From: an uncultured SAR116 cluster alpha proteobacterium
Lineage (GTDB): Bacteria; Pseudomonadota; Alphaproteobacteria; Puniceispirillales; Marisalimonadaceae
Direction of reading: 5' to 3'
Assembly: GCA_902595515.1 (NCBI GenBank)
Contig: CACJQK010000002.1
Coordinates: 124,001 to 188,000, forward strand
DNA length: 64,000 bases
Under the pieces are notes generated by a model. It did not search any database, was not told the DNA's origin, and saw nothing but the letters and a program-made list of their open reading frames with translations. Shown piece by piece: positions 45,231 to 53,740 of this stretch. A program made the translations under genes and the position numbers. Numbering within the stretch: the first letter of the stretch is position 1; every line of letters starts with the position of its first letter.

Positions 45231-46285
45231 TATAAATTCCAATAATTTTCAATTTGTTCTTCCATTATATTTTCTAGTAATTCTACTTCATTAAGATAAG
45301 TTCTATACCAATCTGCTAACCAAGTTACGGAGTTTTCAATTGTCATCCTTGGTTTCCAATTAAGTATTTTTTGAGCCTTTGTTGTATCTAAGTATAAAAG
45401 TTTATGTTCTATAATATCAGTATCAGTGGCTAAAATGTCAAAATTTAAATCTGGTAGTTTCTTTTTTAATAGTTCTAAAAGACTGAGAACTGATAAATTA
45501 TCACTCAAATTAGGCCCAAAATTGAATATCTCACCGTCTAACTTTTTACTTTTTAGATGAGTTGCAAAATTTAGATATCCATTTAAGGGTTCAAGAACAT
45601 GTTGCCAAGGTCTGGTAGCTTTAGGGTTTTTGACAAATAAAGTTTTATTTTTTTTTAGAGCGTTTATTGCATCGGGTATAATTCTACCAGGCGAAAAATC
45701 ACCACCACCAATTACGTTTCCTGCCCGAGCAATCCCAAAGGATATATTACTTTTTTTCTTTAAATAACACTCGTAATAAGACCTTATTATTATCTCGGCA
45801 GCTGTCTTAGAAGCGCTGTAAGGATCAATGCCACCAAGTTTGTCATTTTCTCTATATCCGTAAATCCATTCGTTATTTTCATATACTTTATCACTTGTTA
45901 CAAAAACTACAGCAATATCTCTATCAATAGTATTAAGACTATCTAGAAATTTTGAAGCTCCTGCTACATTTGAAATTATAGTCTTATGAGGGTCTAAAAA
46001 TGCGCTTGGAACAAGTGCTTGTGCTGCTAGATAAAAAATAATATCAATTTTTTCTTTTTCTATAATTTTTGAAAAATCTGCATTTTCTACATTCTCAAAT
46101 ATTTCTTTATCAAATATATTACTACTAAGGTTTTTGTAGCATAAATGATAATCTTCAATTTTATTTGAAAGGCCAATAACTTTAGCTCCTCCAAGATTAA
46201 GAATTTTGGACAACCAAGAACCTTTGAAACCTGTATGACCAGTTACTAAAATTTTTTCATTAATAAAGTTTTTCATTAAGATCAA
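45230..46285 (-). CDS. rfbG: CDP-glucose 4,6-dehydratase
   Basis: A 351-residue extended SDR. ILVTGHTGFKGSWLSKIL is the RfbG (DdhB) form of the NAD loop, followed by FVTSDKVYEN, DPYSASKTAAEIIIRSYY and ARAGNVIGGGDFSPGRIIPD, all diagnostic for this enzyme. It makes CDP-4-keto-6-deoxyglucose. The track start is a TTG; ATG 46276 is more likely. It leads the tight group rfbG-cupin-rfbF-SDR. No ddhC-type dehydratase for 3,6-dideoxy sugars is present, so the product is probably a 6-deoxy sugar. Confidence 0.93.
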   Translation of the reverse strand: MILMKNFINEKILVTGHTGFKGSWLSKILNLGGAKVIGLSNKIEDYHLCYKNLSSNIFDKEIFENVENADFSKIIEKEKIDIIFYLAAQALVPSAFLDPHKTIISNVAGASKFLDSLNTIDRDIAVVFVTSDKVYENNEWIYGYRENDKLGGIDPYSASKTAAEIIIRSYYECYLKKKSNISFGIARAGNVIGGGDFSPGRIIPDAINALKKNKTLFVKNPKATRPWQHVLEPLNGYLNFATHLKSKKLDGEIFNFGPNLSDNLSVLSLLELLKKKLPDLNFDILATDTDIIEHKLLYLDTTKAQKILNWKPRMTIENSVTWLADWYRTYLNEVELLENIMEEQIENYWNL

Positions 46286-46324
46286 TCTACACTAAATAAC
46301 ATAAACATCTACCGGATTTACATT

Positions 46325-46498
46325 TTAGGAACACACTAATTCACCAAAAGAACCTTTAAATAAATCAGAAAATTTTGTTTCAACTAAAGCATTTTTGTAG
46401 CAAAAAACACGATATTTTTCTTTTCTTTCTATTATTGAAAGTAGAGATTTTTTACGATTACTAAATTCAGAATGTGTAGTTGATATGATTATGTCCAT
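46325..46498 (-). CDS. 57-residue hypothetical protein coupled to the upstream methyltransferase gene
   Basis: An ORF below the track's size cut. ATG 46498 shares its A with the TAA stop of the preceding gene (TAATG), a standard coupling arrangement here. It starts MDIIISTTHSEFSNRKKSLL, contains RVFCYKNALVETKFSD, and ends GELVCS. The opening strand followed by short helices could be the first unit of a Rossmann or GT fold, so it may be a complete small protein or the remnant of a larger one. I do not recognise it. A stretch of about 40 non-coding bases separates it from rfbG. Confidence 0.45.
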   Translation of the reverse strand: MDIIISTTHSEFSNRKKSLLSIIERKEKYRVFCYKNALVETKFSDLFKGSFGELVCS

Positions 46499-47421
46499 TA
46501 ATTAGTACCCCAAACTATAATGTAATTATTTTTTGAGGTTAATGGAACTTCTCTTATTAATCTTGCCCCACGAATTTTTTTTATTAATTCGTCTGATGTG
46601 TATCTTTTTAATTTATTTTCGCTTGATATCATTTTGTCTGATTTATTCACTAACCCTGTATTCATTGTAAGATAACCACATCTTGAATTTAAAATTACTT
46701 TATTCATGTATATTTCTTGAAGATTTCTGGGCAATTCTGAGAAAGCATAGTTACTAATCACTAAATCAAAACTTCGTCCTTTGCAAAGAGAGTTGATATC
46801 ATTTGCTGAAAAACTACTATTTAAATAATATGAATTGATATAAAGCTCTATTAGTTTGATAACTACTGGAAGATCAAAAATTCTGTATTTCGCTAAAGGT
46901 TTATGAAGAGTATCAAAAATTAATGCTTGACCACCATATCCCCCACCTATTTCTGCAATATCTTTTATTCTATTAATATCAAATAGTGACTTTATTTCGA
47001 GATAAACCTTACAATATCTAAGTGAGGTACCAGAAACAGATCCAAAATCAAACTTATACAATTCTGGAGAACCTACTCTATCGTTTCTTACCATAGCATC
47101 AAAATAAGGAACAAAACTTTGACCATCTGAAAAAATTTTGACCTGTTTTAGATATTTTTGTGCTAAATCGTAATTAACATGTTCTAAGACAATCTTGTAA
47201 AAAGGGGATTGTCTAAATCTTCTAAATCTTTTATCACTCTCGAGAAATGATTGTACTGTTGCTGTGTATTTAATAAATGTTGAAACACTGTGTTTGTTTT
47301 CTCCAATTTTCTGAGTTTTTAACTTAACTCTATATAAATAAATAAAATCAAAAATAAGGAAAAACAATTTTTTTAAGATTTTATAAATTGAATTATTTAC
47401 TATAAACATTTTTCTTTGCAT
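46498..47421 (-). CDS. Putative sugar O-methyltransferase
   Basis: A 307-residue protein. Its middle DIAEIGGGYGGQALIFDTL is a SAM-binding motif, and YRIFDLPVVIKLIELY and DLVISNYAFSELPRNLQ are the characteristic next strands of the putative sugar O-methyltransferase family found in polysaccharide loci. SPELYKFDFGSVSGTSLRY comes before, as in those proteins. It overlaps the polymerase gene by 29 bases; an N-terminal stretch (residues 12-30) is hydrophobic. The product would carry an O-methyl group on one sugar. Confidence 0.78.
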   Translation of the reverse strand: MQRKMFIVNNSIYKILKKLFFLIFDFIYLYRVKLKTQKIGENKHSVSTFIKYTATVQSFLESDKRFRRFRQSPFYKIVLEHVNYDLAQKYLKQVKIFSDGQSFVPYFDAMVRNDRVGSPELYKFDFGSVSGTSLRYCKVYLEIKSLFDINRIKDIAEIGGGYGGQALIFDTLHKPLAKYRIFDLPVVIKLIELYINSYYLNSSFSANDINSLCKGRSFDLVISNYAFSELPRNLQEIYMNKVILNSRCGYLTMNTGLVNKSDKMISSENKLKRYTSDELIKKIRGARLIREVPLTSKNNYIIVWGTN

Positions 47422-48697
47422 ATAATCCTAAAAAAACCCAAAAAATTAGTATAGATTTTGTTATAATAAAATTACCTAACAATAATAAGAAAAAAATTGA
47501 AATCAGTAGATAGTTTGTGGATTTCACGTTCCCATAACTAACATTAAATACTTTTTCAATTAAAATAAAGCAAATAATGCCCGCTAAAAGACCTGCATGA
47601 AAATAAACCTCTATAAAACCAGAATGGGACAAACCACTCCATTCTAAATTACCAAACCTGTAATAAAACACAGTTGATATAGATGGAACAAAATATTCTC
47701 CAGCAGGTCTTAAAAAATTGTAAAAAATATCTTTTTCTGTAACATGATTTAATGCTCCAAACCACATAGCACACCTATCTTCAAAAATCTTATATATCAG
47801 TTTATTTAAATATTCTAAATAAAGATAAGTGCTATCATCGAAAACTCTAAAGTCTGAAATAAAGCGAGGTAACTTTATAGAAAAAATTATGATTATAGCA
47901 ATAATTGCACTACACAAGCGAATAAGTTGTTTGTAAAAAAATGAAATACTAAATGGAAATATAAAACATATTAAAAAAAATACAAAAAATAAAGTTGTAG
48001 TAAAGCTCGCAAAAAATTGTAAATTATTAGTATAGATGATTAATAAAAAAGTTAACACCAAACTTATACTCAAATAAGAAAATTTTTTAAAATTTACACG
48101 AAGAAATAAATTAAAGAAAAGTATAAGAAATATAAAAGCGGCATGAGACATGTTTCCTAGTCCTAAAATAATCCAGCTAATAAATAATATTAGTAGCAAA
48201 ATTTTTGAGTAAGTTTCTGCATCAACTATGTGCCCATTATCCTTAAGTTCACCAATATAACTAAATACAACGAAACAAATGGGCAAATAGAGTATCCATT
48301 TATAATTTTTAAAATTTGAAAAGTACCCCAAAATTGAACTTATTAAACATAAAGTAATTAAAATAATTACAAGAACATCTAATAGTTTTATTGTTTTGTT
48401 GAAATTTAATATACGAATTAAATAACGAGAAAATATAGTTACTATACAAAAAAAATCCAAGGACATGTATTGAAAAAAACCAGTTGCAAATATTTTTCCA
48501 GAATTAAAGTCATAGCTAGCCGAGGAAATCAAAGATAAAGGTAAAAAAACATATTTGATAAATCTAGAATTTTCTTGAATTAAACAAAACCAAAATATAA
48601 ATGTAGCAATAACTATGCTACATAACCAAGAAATTATTTGATTGCCTGTAACTAACGTATGCAGAGCAAAACTGATCCAAGGAATTAAAATACTCAT
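47393..48697 (-). CDS. Wzy-like O-antigen polymerase (multi-spanning membrane protein)
   Basis: A 434-residue protein with about eleven membrane helices and almost no soluble part except one large loop (about 270-350) rich in charged residues. The loop ends with WSGLSHSGFIEVYFHAGLLAGI, which resembles the HxxxLxxxxxxGxxG motif in the periplasmic loop of Wzy and WaaL proteins. As the only protein of this type in the locus it is the best candidate for the repeat-unit polymerase; ligase cannot be excluded. It overlaps the GT4 gene by four bases. Confidence 0.75.
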   Translation of the reverse strand: MSILIPWISFALHTLVTGNQIISWLCSIVIATFIFWFCLIQENSRFIKYVFLPLSLISSASYDFNSGKIFATGFFQYMSLDFFCIVTIFSRYLIRILNFNKTIKLLDVLVIILITLCLISSILGYFSNFKNYKWILYLPICFVVFSYIGELKDNGHIVDAETYSKILLLILFISWIILGLGNMSHAAFIFLILFFNLFLRVNFKKFSYLSISLVLTFLLIIYTNNLQFFASFTTTLFFVFFLICFIFPFSISFFYKQLIRLCSAIIAIIIIFSIKLPRFISDFRVFDDSTYLYLEYLNKLIYKIFEDRCAMWFGALNHVTEKDIFYNFLRPAGEYFVPSISTVFYYRFGNLEWSGLSHSGFIEVYFHAGLLAGIICFILIEKVFNVSYGNVKSTNYLLISIFFLLLLGNFIITKSILIFWVFLGLYAKKNVYSK

Positions 48698-49905
48698 TTA
48701 ATTAAACTTCTATACAAACATATATACTTTTTTGCCTGAGCTGATGGAGAGTAACGTTTTTTACAAAGATCCAACCAAGGATTCCCAGCTTTTTCATTTT
48801 TAAATTTTGCTAATGTAGCAAGTTTAATATTCAAAATTAAATCTTCCATTGATGAAAAATTTGCTTCGAATATAAATGGTAAAGATTTGTCAATTCCAAC
48901 TTTGGAATTTTTTTGCATAATTACGGGCGTACCAGCTGCTCCACTTTCAATTATAACTTTACCAAAAGATTCATACTTTGTTGGGTATAAAAATACCGAA
49001 GTAGATTTAAATAAACCATAGAGTTTTCGGCGTGAATTAATAAAACCATAGTCTTTAATAAAAGGCTTGGCCTCACCACGTCCAAATTGCCAAACTTCAT
49101 AAATTTTTGTCAACTCCGACAAACATAATTCAAGATCTTCATAACCTTTCCAAGATTCTTTTGTTTTCTTCGGTATAAGTAATATTGGTTTTTTTAAAAC
49201 TTCTGACTTAACCCATTTTTGTATTGGAGTAGCCTCTTTTACTTGATTTAAGTCTACAAAGTTTTCTATTAAATGTATTTTCTTTGATGCTAAAATGGGA
49301 GAATTTTGGAATGAGGTAACAAATTTTGAAATTGAGACTATCTCAAAGTTTTTAGAACGATCAATCAATCTCTTTTTTCTCAAGAAAAGAGTTCTTGTAA
49401 AAAAATTAACAAGATTAGAGTTATTGGTAGACAAAGCTGGACAATTACTACATTCATTCATGTAATTAGTACAATTCATTGGGTAGTGACAACCTGCAGT
49501 TGCCAACCACATATCACGCATTGTAAAAACAATATTTAAATTAGAAAATAAGGAAAAAGAAAAACATCCATAACCAGGCCAATGCAAGTTTACAATATCA
49601 ATATTATAATGATTTATGTACTTTTTGAAAGACCATGCAAATAAACCAGTAGTGAATATTGCTGGAGTTTTTTTTGTAAATATTAAAGAAAGAAGTTTAC
49701 TCTCAACTCTTTGCCAGAAAAAAGCAGAAATGTTTTCAAAAAAATTCCCAGAATTTATACATCCTTTACTGAAAGTTTTTTGGGTGTCTTTTAAGTATAA
49801 AATCTTTGAATTCACACCTAATTTTAGCAATTGTTCGTGAAGAACTTTAGCACCTAAGGCTGCTCCAGCGTCACTTAATGAACCAACAACATGAAGAATA
49901 TTCAT
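48694..49905 (-). CDS. Family 4 glycosyltransferase
   Basis: A 403-residue GT-B enzyme. MNILHVVGSLSDAGAALGAKVLHEQL is a typical GT4 N-terminus. NIDIVNLHWPGYGCFS and FTMRDMWLATAGCHYP, followed by a cysteine-rich CTNYMNECSNCPAL, occur in a subgroup of O-antigen GT4 proteins, probably a structural metal site. The donor site is FLYPTKYESFGKVIIESGAAGTPVI. It is the first gene of the run down to rfbG and starts 279 bases from the divergent FkbM gene, so a promoter is likely just upstream. Confidence 0.87.
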   Translation of the reverse strand: MNILHVVGSLSDAGAALGAKVLHEQLLKLGVNSKILYLKDTQKTFSKGCINSGNFFENISAFFWQRVESKLLSLIFTKKTPAIFTTGLFAWSFKKYINHYNIDIVNLHWPGYGCFSFSLFSNLNIVFTMRDMWLATAGCHYPMNCTNYMNECSNCPALSTNNSNLVNFFTRTLFLRKKRLIDRSKNFEIVSISKFVTSFQNSPILASKKIHLIENFVDLNQVKEATPIQKWVKSEVLKKPILLIPKKTKESWKGYEDLELCLSELTKIYEVWQFGRGEAKPFIKDYGFINSRRKLYGLFKSTSVFLYPTKYESFGKVIIESGAAGTPVIMQKNSKVGIDKSLPFIFEANFSSMEDLILNIKLATLAKFKNEKAGNPWLDLCKKRYSPSAQAKKYICLYRSLIK

Positions 49906-50184
49906 TTGACCTTTTCGATTAAAAAGAAGTGTTTTTGCTACTCGCTATAATCAAATTATTTAAAAAAAACTATTCTAATTTTGACTTGTTCCGCTTTTCT
50001 TTAAGAATATTTATATATAACTTTAAATGATTATCAATGAATTTTAATTCAATGTGTGACACAAATCATAATTAGTTTTTTAATTTCTTATTATTTACTT
50101 CATTTCTAATTCTATTATATTAATTAATTGAATATGCTTTAGTTTATTTTTAACTTTTCAAAATACTTATTGAGAATTGAATAA

Positions 50185-50925
50185 ATGTTCATAAAAAAAT
50201 ATATTAATTATTTTTTAAAAATTTTTAATGTTAAACTTCAAAAACGTAGGCAAACATTCGATGAATTAATACCTAAATTAATTGGTAGTAACACACCAGT
50301 CATTTTTGATGTTGGCGCAAATAAAGGACAGTCAATAATCAGATTTAGAAAAATTTTTAAAAATTCTATAATACATTCATTTGAACCTCTTCCAGATTTA
50401 TATAAACACATTAAAGATAATTATAAATTTAATAATTTGTTTTTAGTTAACAAAGCATTAGGTAGTTGTGAAGGTCAATCTCAACTTTTTTTTAATAATA
50501 TTGGGAATTTTGGTGCAATGTCTAGTTTTAATAAATTAGACAAAAATTCTGCATATGTAGAGGAATACAAAAGAATTAACAAAAATTGGAATGAAATCAA
50601 TGATGACAGTGTATCTGTTAAGATTACAACATTAGACAAATACGTTAAATTTAATAAAATAAAATCTATAGATTATCTAAAAATTGATGTTCAAGGATGG
50701 GAGCCTGAAGTATTGAGGGGAGCTAGCGAAAGCCTCAGAAAGGGTGTCATAAAAAATATTGAATTAGAGTTTATGATTGCCCAAGCATATGATGGAACAG
50801 TTTCATTTTCTGATTTTGATTCAATTTTATGCAAAAATAAATATAAGCTAATAGCCATCAATAATTATGGTGATGTAGTTAGTAATAAAAACTTATCTAT
50901 AGACGTAATTTATACAAGACATTAA
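50185..50925 (+). CDS. FkbM-family methyltransferase
   Basis: A 246-residue protein. VIFDVGANKGQSIIRF is the SAM loop, IHSFEPLPDLY the acidic strand, and DYLKIDVQGWEPEVLRG the FkbM family motif. FkbM-type enzymes O-methylate sugars and polyketides. It is the only plus-strand gene in the 29-64 kb block and is flanked by AT-rich gaps of 279 and 112 bases, so it was probably inserted as a unit. A hydrophobic first stretch might associate with the membrane. Confidence 0.87.
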   Translation: MFIKKYINYFLKIFNVKLQKRRQTFDELIPKLIGSNTPVIFDVGANKGQSIIRFRKIFKNSIIHSFEPLPDLYKHIKDNYKFNNLFLVNKALGSCEGQSQLFFNNIGNFGAMSSFNKLDKNSAYVEEYKRINKNWNEINDDSVSVKITTLDKYVKFNKIKSIDYLKIDVQGWEPEVLRGASESLRKGVIKNIELEFMIAQAYDGTVSFSDFDSILCKNKYKLIAINNYGDVVSNKNLSIDVIYTRH

Positions 50926-51037
50926 AATATTCACAAATAACAAAAAACAAATGCCATTTATTCCATTTTGCAATTAATTTTGTAAAATAACTAAATTGAT
51001 TTCTATATCCATTTGAGTAAAGCTATAAATTTATCAC

Positions 51038-51883
51038 TCAATAATTTAGTTTAAAAAGACGAGATGTTTTAGGATATATAATATTTTTTTGTTTGAAGTT
51101 TTTTCCAATGTGATACGCAAAAAAATTAAAAGTACTATCAGAAACAATTATAGTGTTAAATCTACTCATAACAAAAAGTGTATCTACTGAATTACTTTGA
51201 GAACTACCAATGTAAAAAATTTTATGTTTTTCTATAATTAAATTTGCTTTACACCATTCAATATCATCGGAAAATATTGCTATCATAACTGGTTTTTTCC
51301 CCTTAACAAGTCTTAAGATAGCATTTTCATAATAACTTGCATTTTTAGCTATACCAAGTTTAACGTAATCACCTCTTCTTACAAACACGCCAATACTATC
51401 TTTTTTGACTTTGTGGTAGATTTTTGTCAATTCAGAACTTAATTGATTATGAATTTTTGGTTTAAACTCTAACAAGAATTTTTGATGCATTTCTCTTTTA
51501 AATTGATTTTGCCAATGTCCTGTGAAAATTATGTCATCAAAAAATTTTCTAAAAAACCAAAATAACTTTATTGTTTTATCATTCAGAATTAAAAAACTTC
51601 CTTTTCTCCAACAACATAATAGATTTATAAAGTAAAATAACTTTCGTCTTATCCCGGCAGGAATTGAGTAATATTGATTGAGAACTTTTGAACTATACCA
51701 AGAAATATCAACACCATTAATATTATCTAATTCTGGCTTTCTTTTATCTAAGAGAGGTATATTTTCTCTATAGAAGTATTTAATATATACAAATTTTATA
51801 TTTAAATTTCGTTCAAAATTTTTAGATTGGAGATACTGAAATAACTGATTTCCGAGCCCCCCTGTTATCTGAAAGATATACAT
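51038..51883 (-). CDS. GT11 alpha-1,2-fucosyltransferase-like
   Basis: A 281-residue GT11 protein. ITGGLGNQLFQYLQSKNF is the signature N-terminal motif and SIGVFVRRGDYVKLG the HxRRxD-type motif of alpha-1,2/alpha-1,6-fucosyltransferases. IFSDDIEWCKANL and SDSTFNFFAYHIG also fit. Its donor GDP-L-fucose is made by gmd and fcl in this window. It starts one base before the stop of the GT2/GT-D fusion gene ends, so the two are coupled. Confidence 0.9.
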   Translation of the reverse strand: MYIFQITGGLGNQLFQYLQSKNFERNLNIKFVYIKYFYRENIPLLDKRKPELDNINGVDISWYSSKVLNQYYSIPAGIRRKLFYFINLLCCWRKGSFLILNDKTIKLFWFFRKFFDDIIFTGHWQNQFKREMHQKFLLEFKPKIHNQLSSELTKIYHKVKKDSIGVFVRRGDYVKLGIAKNASYYENAILRLVKGKKPVMIAIFSDDIEWCKANLIIEKHKIFYIGSSQSNSVDTLFVMSRFNTIIVSDSTFNFFAYHIGKNFKQKNIIYPKTSRLFKLNY

Positions 51884-53740
51884 TTAATGACAGTAAGGTT
51901 GGGAAAATGATAATGCTTGATCACTTAAAACTTCAAGCATATATCCAGCATCCAGAACTGGTGCTTGTATTTTTATTATTTGTGGAATAAGTATAAATTT
52001 AAAAATGCCTTCACCAAATAACACAATATCAGGATTAAATTTATTAATTAAATCGATATCTAAAGATGCCTTACAAGTAAACTCCGAGCTTATCCTAAAA
52101 TGTTTAACCTCTAAAACACCTTTTTCAATTAATGACTCTGAAACCCTATTAGCCTTACTGGCAAGAAAAGAACTTATAACTAAAACTTTTTTTCTGTAAA
52201 ATATTTTACCCCTACTAATCATAGCATATACAAAATAAAAGGGAAAAAGCTTTTTATCAAGTTTCGATGAATCTAGTTTAATAAAAGTACGTAAAAATTT
52301 ATTTATATAAGGTATTTGATTTTTACTTTTATTTGACCAAGATAAATGAGCACAAAAAACTATCTCGTTACTATGATTTCTTATATTTAACCAACTTTTA
52401 TTTCTAATTATTTTAAGTAATTTACGAGATATTTTACTATTTCCAGAATAATTAGTATTAGAAATTTCAAATTTGTTAGTTGAAAAAAATTTTATTAGTC
52501 TAAACAAAGCTCCTAATCTTGATTTCAATGAAATACCTTTTGATAATAGAGGTAGCCCATACAACAACTTAAATTCATCTTCCGAAAATCTAAGGAGTAG
52601 CAATGATGTTTTTTTTTCTGTAGAAAAAATAACCATCCTCTCTAACTCATCATAGATTGTTTGTGCGTTATGACCTCTTTTTATTATTGAAAAAACTCCG
52701 TTTCCCCATCTGCAGAAATGATCTAAATTTAGTCTAGAAACTATAAAATTTTTATTTAATTTATTAGAGGTTTTTAAACAATCTCGACTTGACGGAGAAA
52801 TATATCTTAATGAATAATATAAATGTTTAAAAAAAATAACTCTTAAAACAGTCCATATACTTGACTGAGTGTAGTGACTTGTTATAGCCAAGATCCACCT
52901 CTGGAGCATTTTACCTTCAAAAGATCCAAAGTGTACTTTAGTAAGTTTACCTATCCTTAGATAAGTTTTAAAAATCTTGTAATTTTCATTTTTTTTACTC
53001 CATAATAAAGTACTGACCTTCAAACTCAAAAGATGTTTTTTGAAATCATCAAAAAAAGATTTATTTTTTAACAAGCCAGAGTTTATATCATGTAACGAAC
53101 TGTTAGCATTATGTCGTCTATATAATTGAAGATTTTCTAAAACTATTTTTCTACGAGACACTAAATTTGCTATTAAATGTGCTTGTTCGTCATATTCTAA
53201 GTAATCAAAAAGTCCTTCTAGCATTAGATCTGATACACGTCTAGTGATAGCAGTACAACAGCCTGCAATAAAAGGATCAAAACTGCCAAAGTAATTTCTA
53301 ATTATTTTTGCCTTTGATAGTCCAAATTTTTGGTTTTTATCCCAATAGAATTGACAATTATTAATTACAGCGTCACAGAACCCATTATTTAAATATTTTG
53401 ATGTAACTTCTATCTTATTTCTATTCCATATATCGTCTTGATCAGAGAAATAAATAATATCTGATTTTACAAACTTTAGTCCATAACGAAAAGCACTTGA
53501 ATACCCTTGCTTTTTTTTATTTTTCACTATTTTATTTTCGATTGAATAATTTTTCAAAATTTTTAACATATTGATTCTTAATGTTTTTGAAAAATAACCA
53601 TCAACTACAATTATTATTTGGTTTGGCATAATTGATTGTTCCAAAATTGATATGAGTTGGTACTCTAAATATTTCACATTTGGTTTATGCACAGCCATTA
53701 CAACTGATATAAGGTGGTTAGTCAAAATCCAAGCTTTCAT
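51884..53740 (-). CDS. Bifunctional glycosyltransferase: GT2 domain fused to a GT-D-like domain
   Basis: A 618-residue protein. Residues about 10-270 are a GT2 (ISVVMAVHKPNVKYLEYQL, FSDQDDIWNRN, DPFIAGCCTAITR). A 60-residue linker follows, then a second domain from about 335 with FCRWGNGVFSIIKRG and, later, LLFGEGIFKFILIPQI, which resembles the GT-D (DUF1792/SP_1767) fold where a similar arginine-glycine-asp/asn-gly motif binds the donor. So one chain may add two sugars. The start overlaps the ABC transporter gene by 23 bases; a TTG at codon 6 or ATG at codon 15 would lessen it. Confidence 0.75.
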   Translation of the reverse strand: MKAWILTNHLISVVMAVHKPNVKYLEYQLISILEQSIMPNQIIIVVDGYFSKTLRINMLKILKNYSIENKIVKNKKKQGYSSAFRYGLKFVKSDIIYFSDQDDIWNRNKIEVTSKYLNNGFCDAVINNCQFYWDKNQKFGLSKAKIIRNYFGSFDPFIAGCCTAITRRVSDLMLEGLFDYLEYDEQAHLIANLVSRRKIVLENLQLYRRHNANSSLHDINSGLLKNKSFFDDFKKHLLSLKVSTLLWSKKNENYKIFKTYLRIGKLTKVHFGSFEGKMLQRWILAITSHYTQSSIWTVLRVIFFKHLYYSLRYISPSSRDCLKTSNKLNKNFIVSRLNLDHFCRWGNGVFSIIKRGHNAQTIYDELERMVIFSTEKKTSLLLLRFSEDEFKLLYGLPLLSKGISLKSRLGALFRLIKFFSTNKFEISNTNYSGNSKISRKLLKIIRNKSWLNIRNHSNEIVFCAHLSWSNKSKNQIPYINKFLRTFIKLDSSKLDKKLFPFYFVYAMISRGKIFYRKKVLVISSFLASKANRVSESLIEKGVLEVKHFRISSEFTCKASLDIDLINKFNPDIVLFGEGIFKFILIPQIIKIQAPVLDAGYMLEVLSDQALSFSQPYCH

